NCBI RefSeq assembly: GCF_030816485.1
Contig: NZ_JAUSYC010000001.1
Coordinates: 2,418,001 to 2,482,000 of the forward strand
Direction of reading: 5' to 3'
Length of the DNA: 64,000 nt
Source: Arthrobacter sp. B1I2
GTDB lineage: Bacteria > Actinomycetota > Actinomycetes > Actinomycetales > Micrococcaceae
Part shown: positions 51,432 through 61,144 of the stretch, piece by piece
Layout of the letters: every line of letters starts with the position of its first letter
How positions within the stretch are numbered: position 1 is the first letter of the stretch
Notes under the pieces: model-generated
What the model was told of the DNA's origin: nothing
Database searches by the model: none
What the model saw: only the letters and a program-made list of their open reading frames with translations
Program-made: the position numbers and the translations under genes

Positions 51432-52571
51432 TCAGCGCGGCTGCAGCCCCAGCTTCATCCCGGCGAGGCCGCGCGGTTTGGTGGCCAGCTGCCCGGCAAT
51501 GCCCGCCATCGCTTCAGCTGCGGGGGCTTCGGGCTGCCCGAGGACGATCGGAACCCCCGTGTCCCCGCCTTCCCGCAGACGGATGTCCAGGGGAATCTGG
51601 CCCAGCAACGGGACCTCCACCCCCACCATGGCGCTCAGTCGTTTGGTGAGGACCGCACCGCCGCCGCTTCCGAAGAGGTCCATCCGGCCGCCGTCGGGCA
51701 TTTCCAAATAGGACATGTTCTCGATAACGCCGGCGATCTTCTGCCCCGTCTGGGTGGCGATGGCACCGGCGCGTTCGGCAACATCGGCTGCCGCCGCCTG
51801 GGGTGTGGTGACCACCAGGATCTCGGCCTTGGGCAGCAGTTGGGCAACGGAGATGGCGATGTCGCCCGTACCCGGCGGGAGGTCCAGGAACAGGGCATCC
51901 AAGTCGCCGAAGTAGACGTCGGTAAGGAACTGTTCCAGGGCCCGGTGCAGCATGGGTCCACGCCAGGCAACGGGCTGGTTGCCGGTAACGAACATGCCAA
52001 TGGAGATCACTTTCACGCCGTAGGCAACCGGGGGAAGGATCATGTCGTCCACCTGGGTTGGCGCTTGGGTGATGCCCATCAGCGCGGGCACGGAGAAGCC
52101 GTAGACGTCCGCGTCCACGATGCCGACGCGCAGGCCCTGGGCGGCCAGTGCTGTGGCCAGGTTGACCGTTACCGAGGACTTGCCCACTCCGCCCTTGCCA
52201 CTGGCCACGGCGTAGACCTTCGTGAGGGAATCCGGTTCATTGAAGGGGATTTTCCGCTGGCCGCCTGCGCCGCGCAGCTTCTCCTTGAGGGCATCACGCT
52301 GGGCCTGGGTCATCACCTTGAGCTCGACGTCGACGGCGGTGACGCCGGGGACTGCCAGCAGCGCCTTGGTGGCGTCGGCGGTGATGGTGTCCCGCAGCGG
52401 GCAGCCGGCGATGGTGAGCAGGACTGCCACGGTGACCTTGCCGTCGCCGGAGACCTGGACAGAGTCCACCATGCCCAGTTCGGTGATGGGGCGCCGGAGT
52501 TCGGGATCGATGACCGTGGCCAAGGCGGCGTTGACCGCCTCGCGCGAGGGGCTGGCGGGAGATGCGCTCAA
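51432..52571 (-). CDS. mrp: Mrp/ApbC-family iron-sulfur carrier P-loop ATPase
   Basis: 379 residues. An N-terminal MIP18/DUF59 domain (about 10-90, ALATVIDPELRRPITELGMVD) is followed by the deviant Walker A KGGVGKSSVTVNLA, VDADVYGFSVPALMG and DLPPGTGDIAISVAQ. After VIENMSYLEMPDG the usual CPxC pair is absent, replaced by GGRMDLFGSGGG. That is normal for actinobacterial Mrp and leaves the cluster-binding mode open. It delivers or assembles Fe-S clusters. It converges on tatB and is head of, or within, a minus-strand operon with the next two genes. Confidence 0.93.
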   Translation of the reverse strand: MSASPASPSREAVNAALATVIDPELRRPITELGMVDSVQVSGDGKVTVAVLLTIAGCPLRDTITADATKALLAVPGVTAVDVELKVMTQAQRDALKEKLRGAGGQRKIPFNEPDSLTKVYAVASGKGGVGKSSVTVNLATALAAQGLRVGIVDADVYGFSVPALMGITQAPTQVDDMILPPVAYGVKVISIGMFVTGNQPVAWRGPMLHRALEQFLTDVYFGDLDALFLDLPPGTGDIAISVAQLLPKAEILVVTTPQAAAADVAERAGAIATQTGQKIAGVIENMSYLEMPDGGRMDLFGSGGGAVLTKRLSAMVGVEVPLLGQIPLDIRLREGGDTGVPIVLGQPEAPAAEAMAGIAGQLATKPRGLAGMKLGLQPR

Positions 52572-53270
52572 TTAACGTTCCTGGGTTGAATGGCCGGGCT
52601 TGACCCGGGGAATCTGCTGGGTGCGGGGGTTCCGCTGCCGCTCGCGCTGTTCTTTGAGTTTTTCCCGAACCTTGTCCCGTGGGGACTCGTGCTGCCCCTG
52701 GCCGGTTGAGTCATGGGTTCGGAGCTCTTCCTGGGCCTCCAGCAGGTCTTCCAGGAGAGAGCGCAGCTCCGCTCGGACGTAGTCCCGGGTTGTCACCTCG
52801 CGCAGGGCAATGCGCAGCGAAGCCAGCTCCCGGGTCAGGTACTCGGTGTCGGACAGGTTGCGTTCGGCGCGCTGGCGGTCCTGCTGCAGCGAGACGCGGT
52901 CGCGGTCGTCCTGTCGGTTTTGCGCCAGCAGCAGCAGGGGTGCCGCGTAGGAGGCCTGCAGGGACAGCATCAGGGTGAGCAGGGTGAAGCCGAGGTCGCG
53001 CGAGTCGAACTGCCATTCCAGCGGCGCCCAGGTGTTCCAGGCAAGCCAGATGACGACGAACACCGTCATGTAGACCAGGAACTGCGGCGTGCCCATGAAC
53101 CGGGCAAAGCCCTCAGTGGCGTGGCCAAACGCGTCCGGGTCCGGGGAGAACTTGGGCAGGATCCGCTGGCGGCCGCTCAGCGGTGTGTCGAGGCTGCCCG
53201 CGGGAGCCGTCTTGGCGGGGGGACGCGGTGCGGGGTTCTTTGGAGCACTGATATCAGCCAATACGGCCAC
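52572..53270 (-). CDS. DUF1003 membrane protein
   Basis: 232 residues from a GTG at 53270. After a Pro-rich N-terminus comes RIRWR-free DUF1003 core: FARFMGTPQFLVYMTVFVVIWLAWN, then LGFTLLTLMLSLQASYAAPLLLLAQNRQDDRDR, two membrane helices with the family's QNRQ..rDR motif. A charged coiled coil follows (DRQRAERNLSDTEYLTRELASL) and a basic tail. Role unknown. It overlaps the upstream MgtE_N-CBS gene by 17 bases, and its stop touches the mrp start. Confidence 0.9.
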   Translation of the reverse strand: MAVLADISAPKNPAPRPPAKTAPAGSLDTPLSGRQRILPKFSPDPDAFGHATEGFARFMGTPQFLVYMTVFVVIWLAWNTWAPLEWQFDSRDLGFTLLTLMLSLQASYAAPLLLLAQNRQDDRDRVSLQQDRQRAERNLSDTEYLTRELASLRIALREVTTRDYVRAELRSLLEDLLEAQEELRTHDSTGQGQHESPRDKVREKLKEQRERQRNPRTQQIPRVKPGHSTQER

Positions 53271-54537
53271 CGAGCCTTCTTATCGGGGCTTCACCGTCAT
53301 GGGCGCGCCAGTCATCGGGCAACAGGTGATCCAAAACGTCATCAACAGTCACCGCCCCCACAAGCCGGCCGGAGTCGTTAACCACCGGAAGGGAGTTCAG
53401 GTTGTAGGTAGCCAGGGTCCGTGCCACTTCACTGATGTGCGCCTGGTCGGACAGGGGCTCCAGGTTTTTGTCCACGAGGTTGCCGAGCGATTCGAAGGGC
53501 GGGAAGCGGAGGAGCTGCTGGATGTGGACCACGCCCAGGAACCGGCCCGTGGGCGTCTCCAGCGGGGGCCGGGCGATGAAGATCGACGACGCCAAGGCGG
53601 GAGAGAGTTCCTCGCGCCGGACGTGGGCCAGGGCTTCGGCGACGGTGGCTTCCGGGGGCAGGATGACGGGCACCGGGGTCATCAGGCCGCCCGCGGTGTC
53701 TTCGTCGTATTCAAGCAGGCGGCGGACGTCCTCGGCGCCCTCGGGCTCCATCAGCTGGAGCAGTTCCTCGGCCTGGGCGGAGGGGAGTTCACCGAGGAGG
53801 TCGGCGGCGTCGTCGGGATCCATCTCTTCCAGGACGTCGGCGGCGCGCTGGACATCCAGTGCGGAGAGGATCTCCACCTGGTCGTCCTCCGGCAGTTCCT
53901 GGAGGACGTCGGCCAGCCGTTCGTCCTGCAGTTCGCTGGCCACTTCGAAGCGGCGCTTGTCGCTCATTTCCTGCAGGGCTTCGGCGAAGTCGGCGGGTTT
54001 GAGGTCTTCGTGGTTGGCCACGAACTGGGTTGCGGCCTGCGGCTCGGTGCGCGGGCCCTGCTGGGCGTCCGCCCAGTCAATAATGAGGGTTTCGTTGCGG
54101 CGCAGCCGGCTCAAGGGGGAAAGGGAATGGCCGCGACGGACAAAGAGTTTGCTGACGAACCAGTCCCGGGACCGGTGCTGGTCCATGGCGATGTCTTCGA
54201 TGGTGGCGTCGCCGCTGCCGTCGCGGAGGGTAACCCGCCGGTCGAACATTTCCGCCACCACCAGTGTTTCCGCCCCCCGCTGTTCAAACCGGCGCAGGTT
54301 GACCAGGCCCGTGCAGATGATTTGGGTCTGATCGATTGAGGTGATGCGGGTCATGGGAACGAAGACCCGCTTTTTTCCCGGAACTTCCACCACGATGCCC
54401 ACTACGTGCGGAGCTCCCTGGGTTCCGCGGGACAGCACAACAACATCGCGCAGCCGGCCCAGCCGGTCGCCCAGCGGGTCGAAGACGTCGAGGCCCAGGA
54501 GGCGTGCCACGAAGACGCGTGTCGGTGTTGTACTCAC
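53254..54537 (-). CDS. Soluble PRC-barrel/MgtE_N/CBS protein (magnesium-transporter-like, no channel)
   Basis: 427 residues from the second GTG at 54537, which is 6 bases after TAGCCT. The N-terminal PRC-barrel-like part (LLGLDVFDPLGDRLGRLRDVVV) is followed by an MgtE_N superhelix (about 195-275, RRFEVASELQDERLADVLQELP). Two CBS domains follow (VILPPEATVAEALAHVRRE; LVDKNLEPLSDQAHISEVART). The MgtE membrane channel is absent, so it is a regulator or sensor, not a transporter. It overlaps the DUF1003 gene, whose membrane product could be its partner. Confidence 0.88.
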   Translation of the reverse strand: MSTTPTRVFVARLLGLDVFDPLGDRLGRLRDVVVLSRGTQGAPHVVGIVVEVPGKKRVFVPMTRITSIDQTQIICTGLVNLRRFEQRGAETLVVAEMFDRRVTLRDGSGDATIEDIAMDQHRSRDWFVSKLFVRRGHSLSPLSRLRRNETLIIDWADAQQGPRTEPQAATQFVANHEDLKPADFAEALQEMSDKRRFEVASELQDERLADVLQELPEDDQVEILSALDVQRAADVLEEMDPDDAADLLGELPSAQAEELLQLMEPEGAEDVRRLLEYDEDTAGGLMTPVPVILPPEATVAEALAHVRREELSPALASSIFIARPPLETPTGRFLGVVHIQQLLRFPPFESLGNLVDKNLEPLSDQAHISEVARTLATYNLNSLPVVNDSGRLVGAVTVDDVLDHLLPDDWRAHDGEAPIRRLGGRIG

Positions 54538-54614
54538 CACTACAGGCTACCGAGTCTGCTCTCTTTTAGCTGAATTTACAGGCGGCACCCACCTTGATGG
54601 GCAAGAATGGGTTT

Positions 54615-55616
54615 ATGTCGAACATTTTTGGTGCTCCCAAGGCCGGGGCCGCGAACGGACCGGACGATGCCCGTGCCGTACCCACCGGTGACACCGTAGG
54701 CTCCTACTCGTCCTACCTCGACGCCCAGAAAGCAGTTGACTACCTTGCGGACCAGCAGTTTCCGGTCCAGATGGTGTCCATTGTGGGCAATGAGCTGAAG
54801 ATGGTGGAGCGGGTTACGGGGCGCCTGAGCTATCCAAGGGTGGCACTTTCAGGGGCACTGAGCGGCATGTGGTTCGGCCTGTTCGTGGGCGTCATGCTGT
54901 CCTTCTTTGCACCATCACCCGGGTACTTCTCGATCCTGACGTCGGTGCTGATGGGTGCGGCCTTCTTCATGCTCTTCGGCATCGTCACCTACGCCATGCA
55001 GCGCGGCAAGCGGGACTTCACGTCCACCAGCCAGGTTGTGGCAACGAGCTACGACGTCATCGTGGCACCCGAGGCCGCCCACGAGGCGCGGCGCCTGCTG
55101 CAGCAGCTGCCGATGTCACGCTCGGACGCGGCATCCGGCCACGGTCCATACACCCAGCAGGACTACTCCAACCAGCCGTACCAGCACCAGCAGCAGCCGG
55201 GACAGGGGCAGCAGCCGGGGCAGGGTCCGGCCCGTCCCGCCGGGTGGAACGATCCCTACGGCCAGCGGCCCTCCGGTTCGCCGGACCAGGACGGACCGGC
55301 CCAGGACGGATCAGTCCAGGACGGACACGGTTACCCCAACGACGGCGGCCAGCAGCACAGCGGCCAGCAGTACAACGGCGCGCATCAACAGCAGCCGGCG
55401 CAGCCAGCCGCCCCGGCCCGGGCAGTCCGCTACCCGGACCTGCCCGACGGCCGTCCCCAGTATGGCGTCCGCCTGCCGCAGGGTCCCGCCGCTGGCCAGG
55501 GCCAGCCAGGGGCAGGACAGCCCACAGAGCGCAACGCAGAAAACGGTGCTGAACACCCTGCGGACAGCCAGTACGGTCCGGACGGGGACCAGCACCACGG
55601 CGAACACCGGCAATAG
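54615..55616 (+). CDS. General-stress-protein-17M-like membrane protein with Gln/Pro/Gly-rich tail
   Basis: 333 residues from the ATG at 54615. The N-terminal GSP17M-like domain reads SYSSYLDAQKAVDYLADQQF then VSIVGNELKMVERVTGRLSYPRVA. Two membrane helices follow (SGMWFGLFVGVMLSFF; ILTSVLMGAAFFMLFGIVTY), then a beta-rich region up to about residue 175. The last 150 residues are low-complexity Gln/Pro/Gly/Asp with short repeats (QQPGQG twice; DQDGPAQDGSVQDG). An AAGAAT box six bases before the ATG may be a variant -10. It matches Rv1234 in relative position. Function unknown. Confidence 0.82.
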   Translation: MSNIFGAPKAGAANGPDDARAVPTGDTVGSYSSYLDAQKAVDYLADQQFPVQMVSIVGNELKMVERVTGRLSYPRVALSGALSGMWFGLFVGVMLSFFAPSPGYFSILTSVLMGAAFFMLFGIVTYAMQRGKRDFTSTSQVVATSYDVIVAPEAAHEARRLLQQLPMSRSDAASGHGPYTQQDYSNQPYQHQQQPGQGQQPGQGPARPAGWNDPYGQRPSGSPDQDGPAQDGSVQDGHGYPNDGGQQHSGQQYNGAHQQQPAQPAAPARAVRYPDLPDGRPQYGVRLPQGPAAGQGQPGAGQPTERNAENGAEHPADSQYGPDGDQHHGEHRQ

Positions 55617-55667
55617 GACCGCCCGGACAGCCAAGGCCCAACAAGTCTGACGGCACGGGAAACAAAG

Positions 55668-55706
55668 AGCGGGACCGCTGGAGAGAATCCGGCGGTCCCG
55701 CTTTTT
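55668..55706. terminator. Terminator between the stress-protein gene and the M24 peptidase
   Basis: An 11-bp stem (55668-55678 with 55692-55702), 13-base loop, with TTTTT at 55702-55706 on the plus strand. Confidence 0.82.
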
Positions 55707-55722
55707 GCTGTCCTCGCCTGTG

Positions 55723-57297
55723 TCAGGCTTCTTCGGTCCGGTAGATGCCGGCCATCCAGTCCTCCACGTCCTCCGGGTTGCGCGGCAGTGCGGCACTGAG
55801 GTTGACGGGGCCGTCAGCCGTCATGAGGATGTCGTCCTCGATCCTGACGCCGATGCCGCGGTACTCCTCGGGGATCGCCAGGTCTTCCTTCTTGAAGTAC
55901 AGACCCGGCTCGATGGTGAAGACCATGCCTTCGGTGAGGACGCCGTCAAGGTAGAGTTCGCGCTTTGCCTGCGCGCAGTCGTGCACGTCCAGTCCCAGGT
56001 GGTGGCTGGTACCGTGCGGCATCCAGCGGCGGTGCTGCTGGCCTTCCGGGCTGACCGCTTCCTTCACGCTGACGGGCAGGATGCCCCATTCGGCCAGACG
56101 CTCCGCCAGGACAGTGGTGGCCGCGGTGTGGATGTCACGGAACTTGGTTCCCGGCCGGGCAGCGGAAAACCCGGCGTCGGCGGCATCCAGGACCGCCTGG
56201 TAGACCTTGCGCTGGACATCACTGAAGGCGCCGCTGGCCGGAAGAGTGCGGGTGATGTCTGCGGTGTAGAGCGAGTCCGCCTCGACGCCGGCGTCCAGGA
56301 GCAGGAGCTCGCCGGCGTGGATGCGGCCGGTGTTGCGGGTCCAGTGCAGCACGGTCGCGTTGTTGCCGGAAGCTGCGATGGTGTCGTAGCCCAGTTCATT
56401 GCCCACCTCGCGGGCGCGGGCAAAGAAGGCTCCTTCCACCACCCGCTCGCCGCGGGCATGCGTGAGGGCCCGCGGCAAGGCCTTGACCACTTCTTCAAAC
56501 CCTTCAACGGTGGCGGACACCGCGATCTTCATCTGCTCGATCTCCCACTCATCCTTGAGCAGGCGCAGTTCGGAGAGGGCCTCGCTCAGCTTCTCATCCA
56601 GCGCATCGAGGACGCCGAGGTCCAGGTTCTCGGGGTCCTTCGCCGTGTTATACCGGGCCGTGTCCACCAGGGCGTCGATGTTCTCGTCCACCTTGCGGAC
56701 CAGGCGGATGGAGATGCCGCCGATTTCCGGGGCACCCACGTCCTTGGTGATGGCCGTTTCCAGTTGGTCGACGTGTGCGGTGGCCAGTCCCAGCCGGGCC
56801 TCGAACTCCTCCAGGGTGGGGCGGGCTCCGATCCAGAACTCGCCGGAGCGGGAGTCCGCGTAGAACTGCTCCGTGTCCCTGCCGGCCAGCGGCCGGAAGT
56901 ACAGCGTCGCCCGGTGGTTGCCGCCGTCGTCGCCCTTTCCCTCTTCAACCGGTTCCAGGATCAGGACGGCGTCCGGCTCGTGGTCCAGGCCGAGCCCGGT
57001 CAGGTGGGCGAAGCCGGAGTGCGGCCGGAAGCGGTAGTCGCAGTCGTTGGAGCGGACCTTGAGAGGGCCGGCGGGGATGACCAGGCGTTCGCCTTTGAAC
57101 AGGACGGAGATTGCCTTGCGCCGGTTTGCGGCGTAACCGGCGACAGCATCCCGCTGGGGAAGTTCCTGGCTGGACGGCGCCCAGTTGCTGGCCATGAAGG
57201 CCTTAAAGGCGTTGGAACTGGGCCGCTGTGAGCGGTTGTTGACGCGCTCCTCCAGCGGCTGGGCAGCAGAGTTTTGGGTGTTTTCGGCATCGTTCAC
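55723..57297 (-). CDS. Aminopeptidase P-family (M24B) metallopeptidase
   Basis: 524 residues from a GTG at 57297. The N-terminal AMP_N domain (about 40-190, RRKAISVLFKGERLVIPAGP, YFRPLAGRDTEQFYADS) is followed by a creatinase-fold catalytic domain. Dinuclear metal ligands appear in LLLLDAGVEADSLYTADITR (Asp, Asp), HGTSHHLGLDVHD (His), FTIEPGLYF (Glu) and GIGVRIEDDILMT (Glu). It removes N-terminal residues preceding proline. GACGAT, a variant -10, lies 6 bases upstream, so it is possibly leaderless. Confidence 0.93.
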   Translation of the reverse strand: MNDAENTQNSAAQPLEERVNNRSQRPSSNAFKAFMASNWAPSSQELPQRDAVAGYAANRRKAISVLFKGERLVIPAGPLKVRSNDCDYRFRPHSGFAHLTGLGLDHEPDAVLILEPVEEGKGDDGGNHRATLYFRPLAGRDTEQFYADSRSGEFWIGARPTLEEFEARLGLATAHVDQLETAITKDVGAPEIGGISIRLVRKVDENIDALVDTARYNTAKDPENLDLGVLDALDEKLSEALSELRLLKDEWEIEQMKIAVSATVEGFEEVVKALPRALTHARGERVVEGAFFARAREVGNELGYDTIAASGNNATVLHWTRNTGRIHAGELLLLDAGVEADSLYTADITRTLPASGAFSDVQRKVYQAVLDAADAGFSAARPGTKFRDIHTAATTVLAERLAEWGILPVSVKEAVSPEGQQHRRWMPHGTSHHLGLDVHDCAQAKRELYLDGVLTEGMVFTIEPGLYFKKEDLAIPEEYRGIGVRIEDDILMTADGPVNLSAALPRNPEDVEDWMAGIYRTEEA

Positions 57298-57377
57298 GGC
57301 ACCATCGTCTCACCAGCTTCCCGGCTAAGCGAACAAGGCAGCCGGGCCGCCCTGCCGCCGTCCACTAGGCTGGACGG

Positions 57378-58226
57378 GTGAGGATTGACCTGCATGCCCA
57401 CTCCAACGTTTCCGACGGTACCGAGCCACCGGCCGATGTCATGGCATCTGCTGCGCGCGCGGGCCTTGACGTCGTTGCCCTGACCGACCACGATTCAACG
57501 GCTGGCTGGGCGGAGGCAACGGCTGTCGCGTCAACGTTCGGGGTGGCATTGGTCCCGGGCATGGAGGTCTCATGCCGGACGGAGGAAGGCATCAGCGTCC
57601 ACCTGCTGAGCTACCTGCACGATCCCACCCATCCCGGCCTCCTGGAGGAAATTACCAAGGCCAAGGATTCCCGGCACACCAGGGCCGAACGGATGGTCAC
57701 CATCCTGGCCGAGGACTACCCGCTGACCTGGGATGACGTCATCCACCACGTGGCACCCGGCGCCACCCTTGGGCGGCCGCACATCGCTGACGCCCTCGTC
57801 GCCGCCGGCGTGGTGGAGGACCGCTCAGAGGCCTTCGCCTCCATCCTCACCTCGCGGTCCCGCTACTTCATCCCGCACTATGCGCCGGACCCGGCCACCG
57901 CCGTCGAACTGGTCCGTGCCGCCGGCGGTGTGCCCGTGTTTGCCCATCCCGTGGCGTCTTCCAGGGGACGGATCGTAGGGGAGCGTACGTACCGTGACAT
58001 GATCGACGCCGGCCTGGCGGGCCTGGAGATCGACCACCGGGACAATCCGGAAGAGGGCCGCGATTTCCTGCGCAGGCTGGCGGCCAGGCATGGCCTGCTG
58101 ATCACCGGCTCCTCCGATTACCACGGCACCGGCAAGCCCAACCTGCTGGGGGAAAACGTCACGGCACCCGACATGCTGGCGCGAATCGAGGAACTCGGCA
58201 CGGGAGCCGCCGTCGTCCGGCCCTGA
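57378..58226 (+). CDS. PHP-domain phosphoesterase (RNase AM/YciV-like)
   Basis: 282 residues from a GTG 6 bases after TAGGCT (leaderless-type). PHP metal motifs: I DLHAHSNVSDGT, II ALTDHDSTAGW, III MEVSCRTEEGISVHLLSYL, IV VFAHPVASSRGR and the closing GSSDYHGTGKPN. This stand-alone form (no polymerase) fits the YciV/RNase AM and nucleoside 3',5'-bisphosphate phosphatase group. It converges on the DNA methyltransferase with a 21-base gap. Confidence 0.9.
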   Translation: MRIDLHAHSNVSDGTEPPADVMASAARAGLDVVALTDHDSTAGWAEATAVASTFGVALVPGMEVSCRTEEGISVHLLSYLHDPTHPGLLEEITKAKDSRHTRAERMVTILAEDYPLTWDDVIHHVAPGATLGRPHIADALVAAGVVEDRSEAFASILTSRSRYFIPHYAPDPATAVELVRAAGGVPVFAHPVASSRGRIVGERTYRDMIDAGLAGLEIDHRDNPEEGRDFLRRLAARHGLLITGSSDYHGTGKPNLLGENVTAPDMLARIEELGTGAAVVRP

Positions 58227-58247
58227 CACCGCGGCCCCTCTGACTGG

Positions 58248-59120
58248 TCAGGTGGGCCGGAACGAGGTGAGTGTGGCGTGGGCGCCGAGCCGCTTGGCCA
58301 TGATGTCAATGGCAGGCTGGTTCTGGTCCACGCACACGAACTTCCGGCCAAGCCTGGCGGCAACTGCCCCCAGCGTCCCGGAGCCGGCGAAGAAGTCCAG
58401 GCACCAGTCACCGGGCCGGCTCGAAGCGGCAACCACCCGGCGGACCAGGCCCTCCGGCTTCTGGGTGGGGTAGCCGGTTTTCTCCTTGCCGGTGGGCGAG
58501 ACGATGGTGTGCCACCAGACGTCGGTGGGCAGCTTTCCCAGTTCACGCTTGGCAGGCGTCACCAGCCCCGGGGCCATGTAGGGCTCGCGGTCCACCTCGG
58601 CGCTGTCAAAGTGGTATTTCGCCGGGTTCTTCACGTACACCAGGATGTTGTCGTGCTTGGTGGGCCACCGGTTTTTTGCCCGGGCGCCGTAGTCGTAGGC
58701 CCAGATGATCTCGTTCAGGAAGCATTCCCGGCCGAAGATGGCGTCCAGCATGACCTTGGCGTAGTGCACCTCGCGGTAGTCCAGGTGCAGGTACAGGGTC
58801 CCGTCATCGGCCAGCAGGCGCCACGCCTCCACGAGCCTGGGTTCGAGGAAGGACCAGTAGTCGCTGAACGCGTCATCGTAGCGGTGCAGGGCACCCTTGA
58901 TGGTGTCGTAGGAGCGGCCTTTGAAGCCCACACGGTCTCCGCTGCCACCGGCGTTGACCACCATCCGGGTTTCCTGGCGTTGCTGCGGCCTGCCGGTGTT
59001 GAAGGGCGGGTCCACGTAAATCAGCGTGAAGGCGCCGTCCGGCAGCGTGGGGAGGTACTCCGCGTTGTCCGCGTGCACCACCAGGCTGCCGCCGTCCGGC
59101 GCCCAAACAGTGTCAGTCAT
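58248..59120 (-). CDS. Orphan site-specific DNA methyltransferase (N6-adenine/N4-cytosine type)
   Basis: 290 residues. Catalytic motif IV YVDPPFNTGRPQQRQ (DPPF) precedes motif I LDFFAGSGTLGAVAARLG, the beta-class order. WKxx-type YDYGARAKNRWPTKHDNILVY and the conserved TGYPTQKPEGLVRRVV are also visible. No target-specificity extension beyond the family core and no restriction endonuclease lie nearby, so it is an orphan. It starts 8 bases after the DEAD-box helicase stop and is probably co-transcribed. The recognition sequence is unknown. Confidence 0.9.
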   Translation of the reverse strand: MTDTVWAPDGGSLVVHADNAEYLPTLPDGAFTLIYVDPPFNTGRPQQRQETRMVVNAGGSGDRVGFKGRSYDTIKGALHRYDDAFSDYWSFLEPRLVEAWRLLADDGTLYLHLDYREVHYAKVMLDAIFGRECFLNEIIWAYDYGARAKNRWPTKHDNILVYVKNPAKYHFDSAEVDREPYMAPGLVTPAKRELGKLPTDVWWHTIVSPTGKEKTGYPTQKPEGLVRRVVAASSRPGDWCLDFFAGSGTLGAVAARLGRKFVCVDQNQPAIDIMAKRLGAHATLTSFRPT

Positions 59121-59128
59121 CAGGGCAG

Positions 59129-60856
<1,728 letters not shown>

Positions 60857-61144
60857 GGGGAGTTTCCTTATTCATTTGGGCAATGGCGCTGCCTGCTCAA
60901 CGGGCCGGCCAGGGCTGGCCGTTCCGGAGCACGCTCAGGCGCGCAAGCGATTCCAGTGGAAGCCGATCGCGGGCTATCTATGCTGGCACTGGTGACCAGC
61001 GGGCAAATCTCAAGATCGCGTAGGGGCGGGCTTGTTGGTTTCAAATCAAGGAAATCAACGACCGGGCATCCATTTCTACCCCTTTAGTCTAGCCGCACGG
61101 GCACAAGAACACTGTTTCGGCCCGCTTGCGGCGCCCGCCGAAGC
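60857..61144 (-). promoter_or_regulatory. 288-base interval forming the helicase leader
   Basis: No ORF with coding character is seen on either strand. It contains a short palindrome GGCCAG-GG-CTGGCC (60907-60920) and an AT-richer patch (CATAGAT-type, about 60975-60982) that could hold the promoter. Long leaders on DEAD-box helicase genes can mediate cold or autoregulatory control. Confidence 0.35.

Noticed and set aside
55705..57231. 508-codon plus-strand frame opposite the M24 peptidase
   Set aside because: The peptidase on the minus strand has all metal ligands; the opposite frame has no domain.
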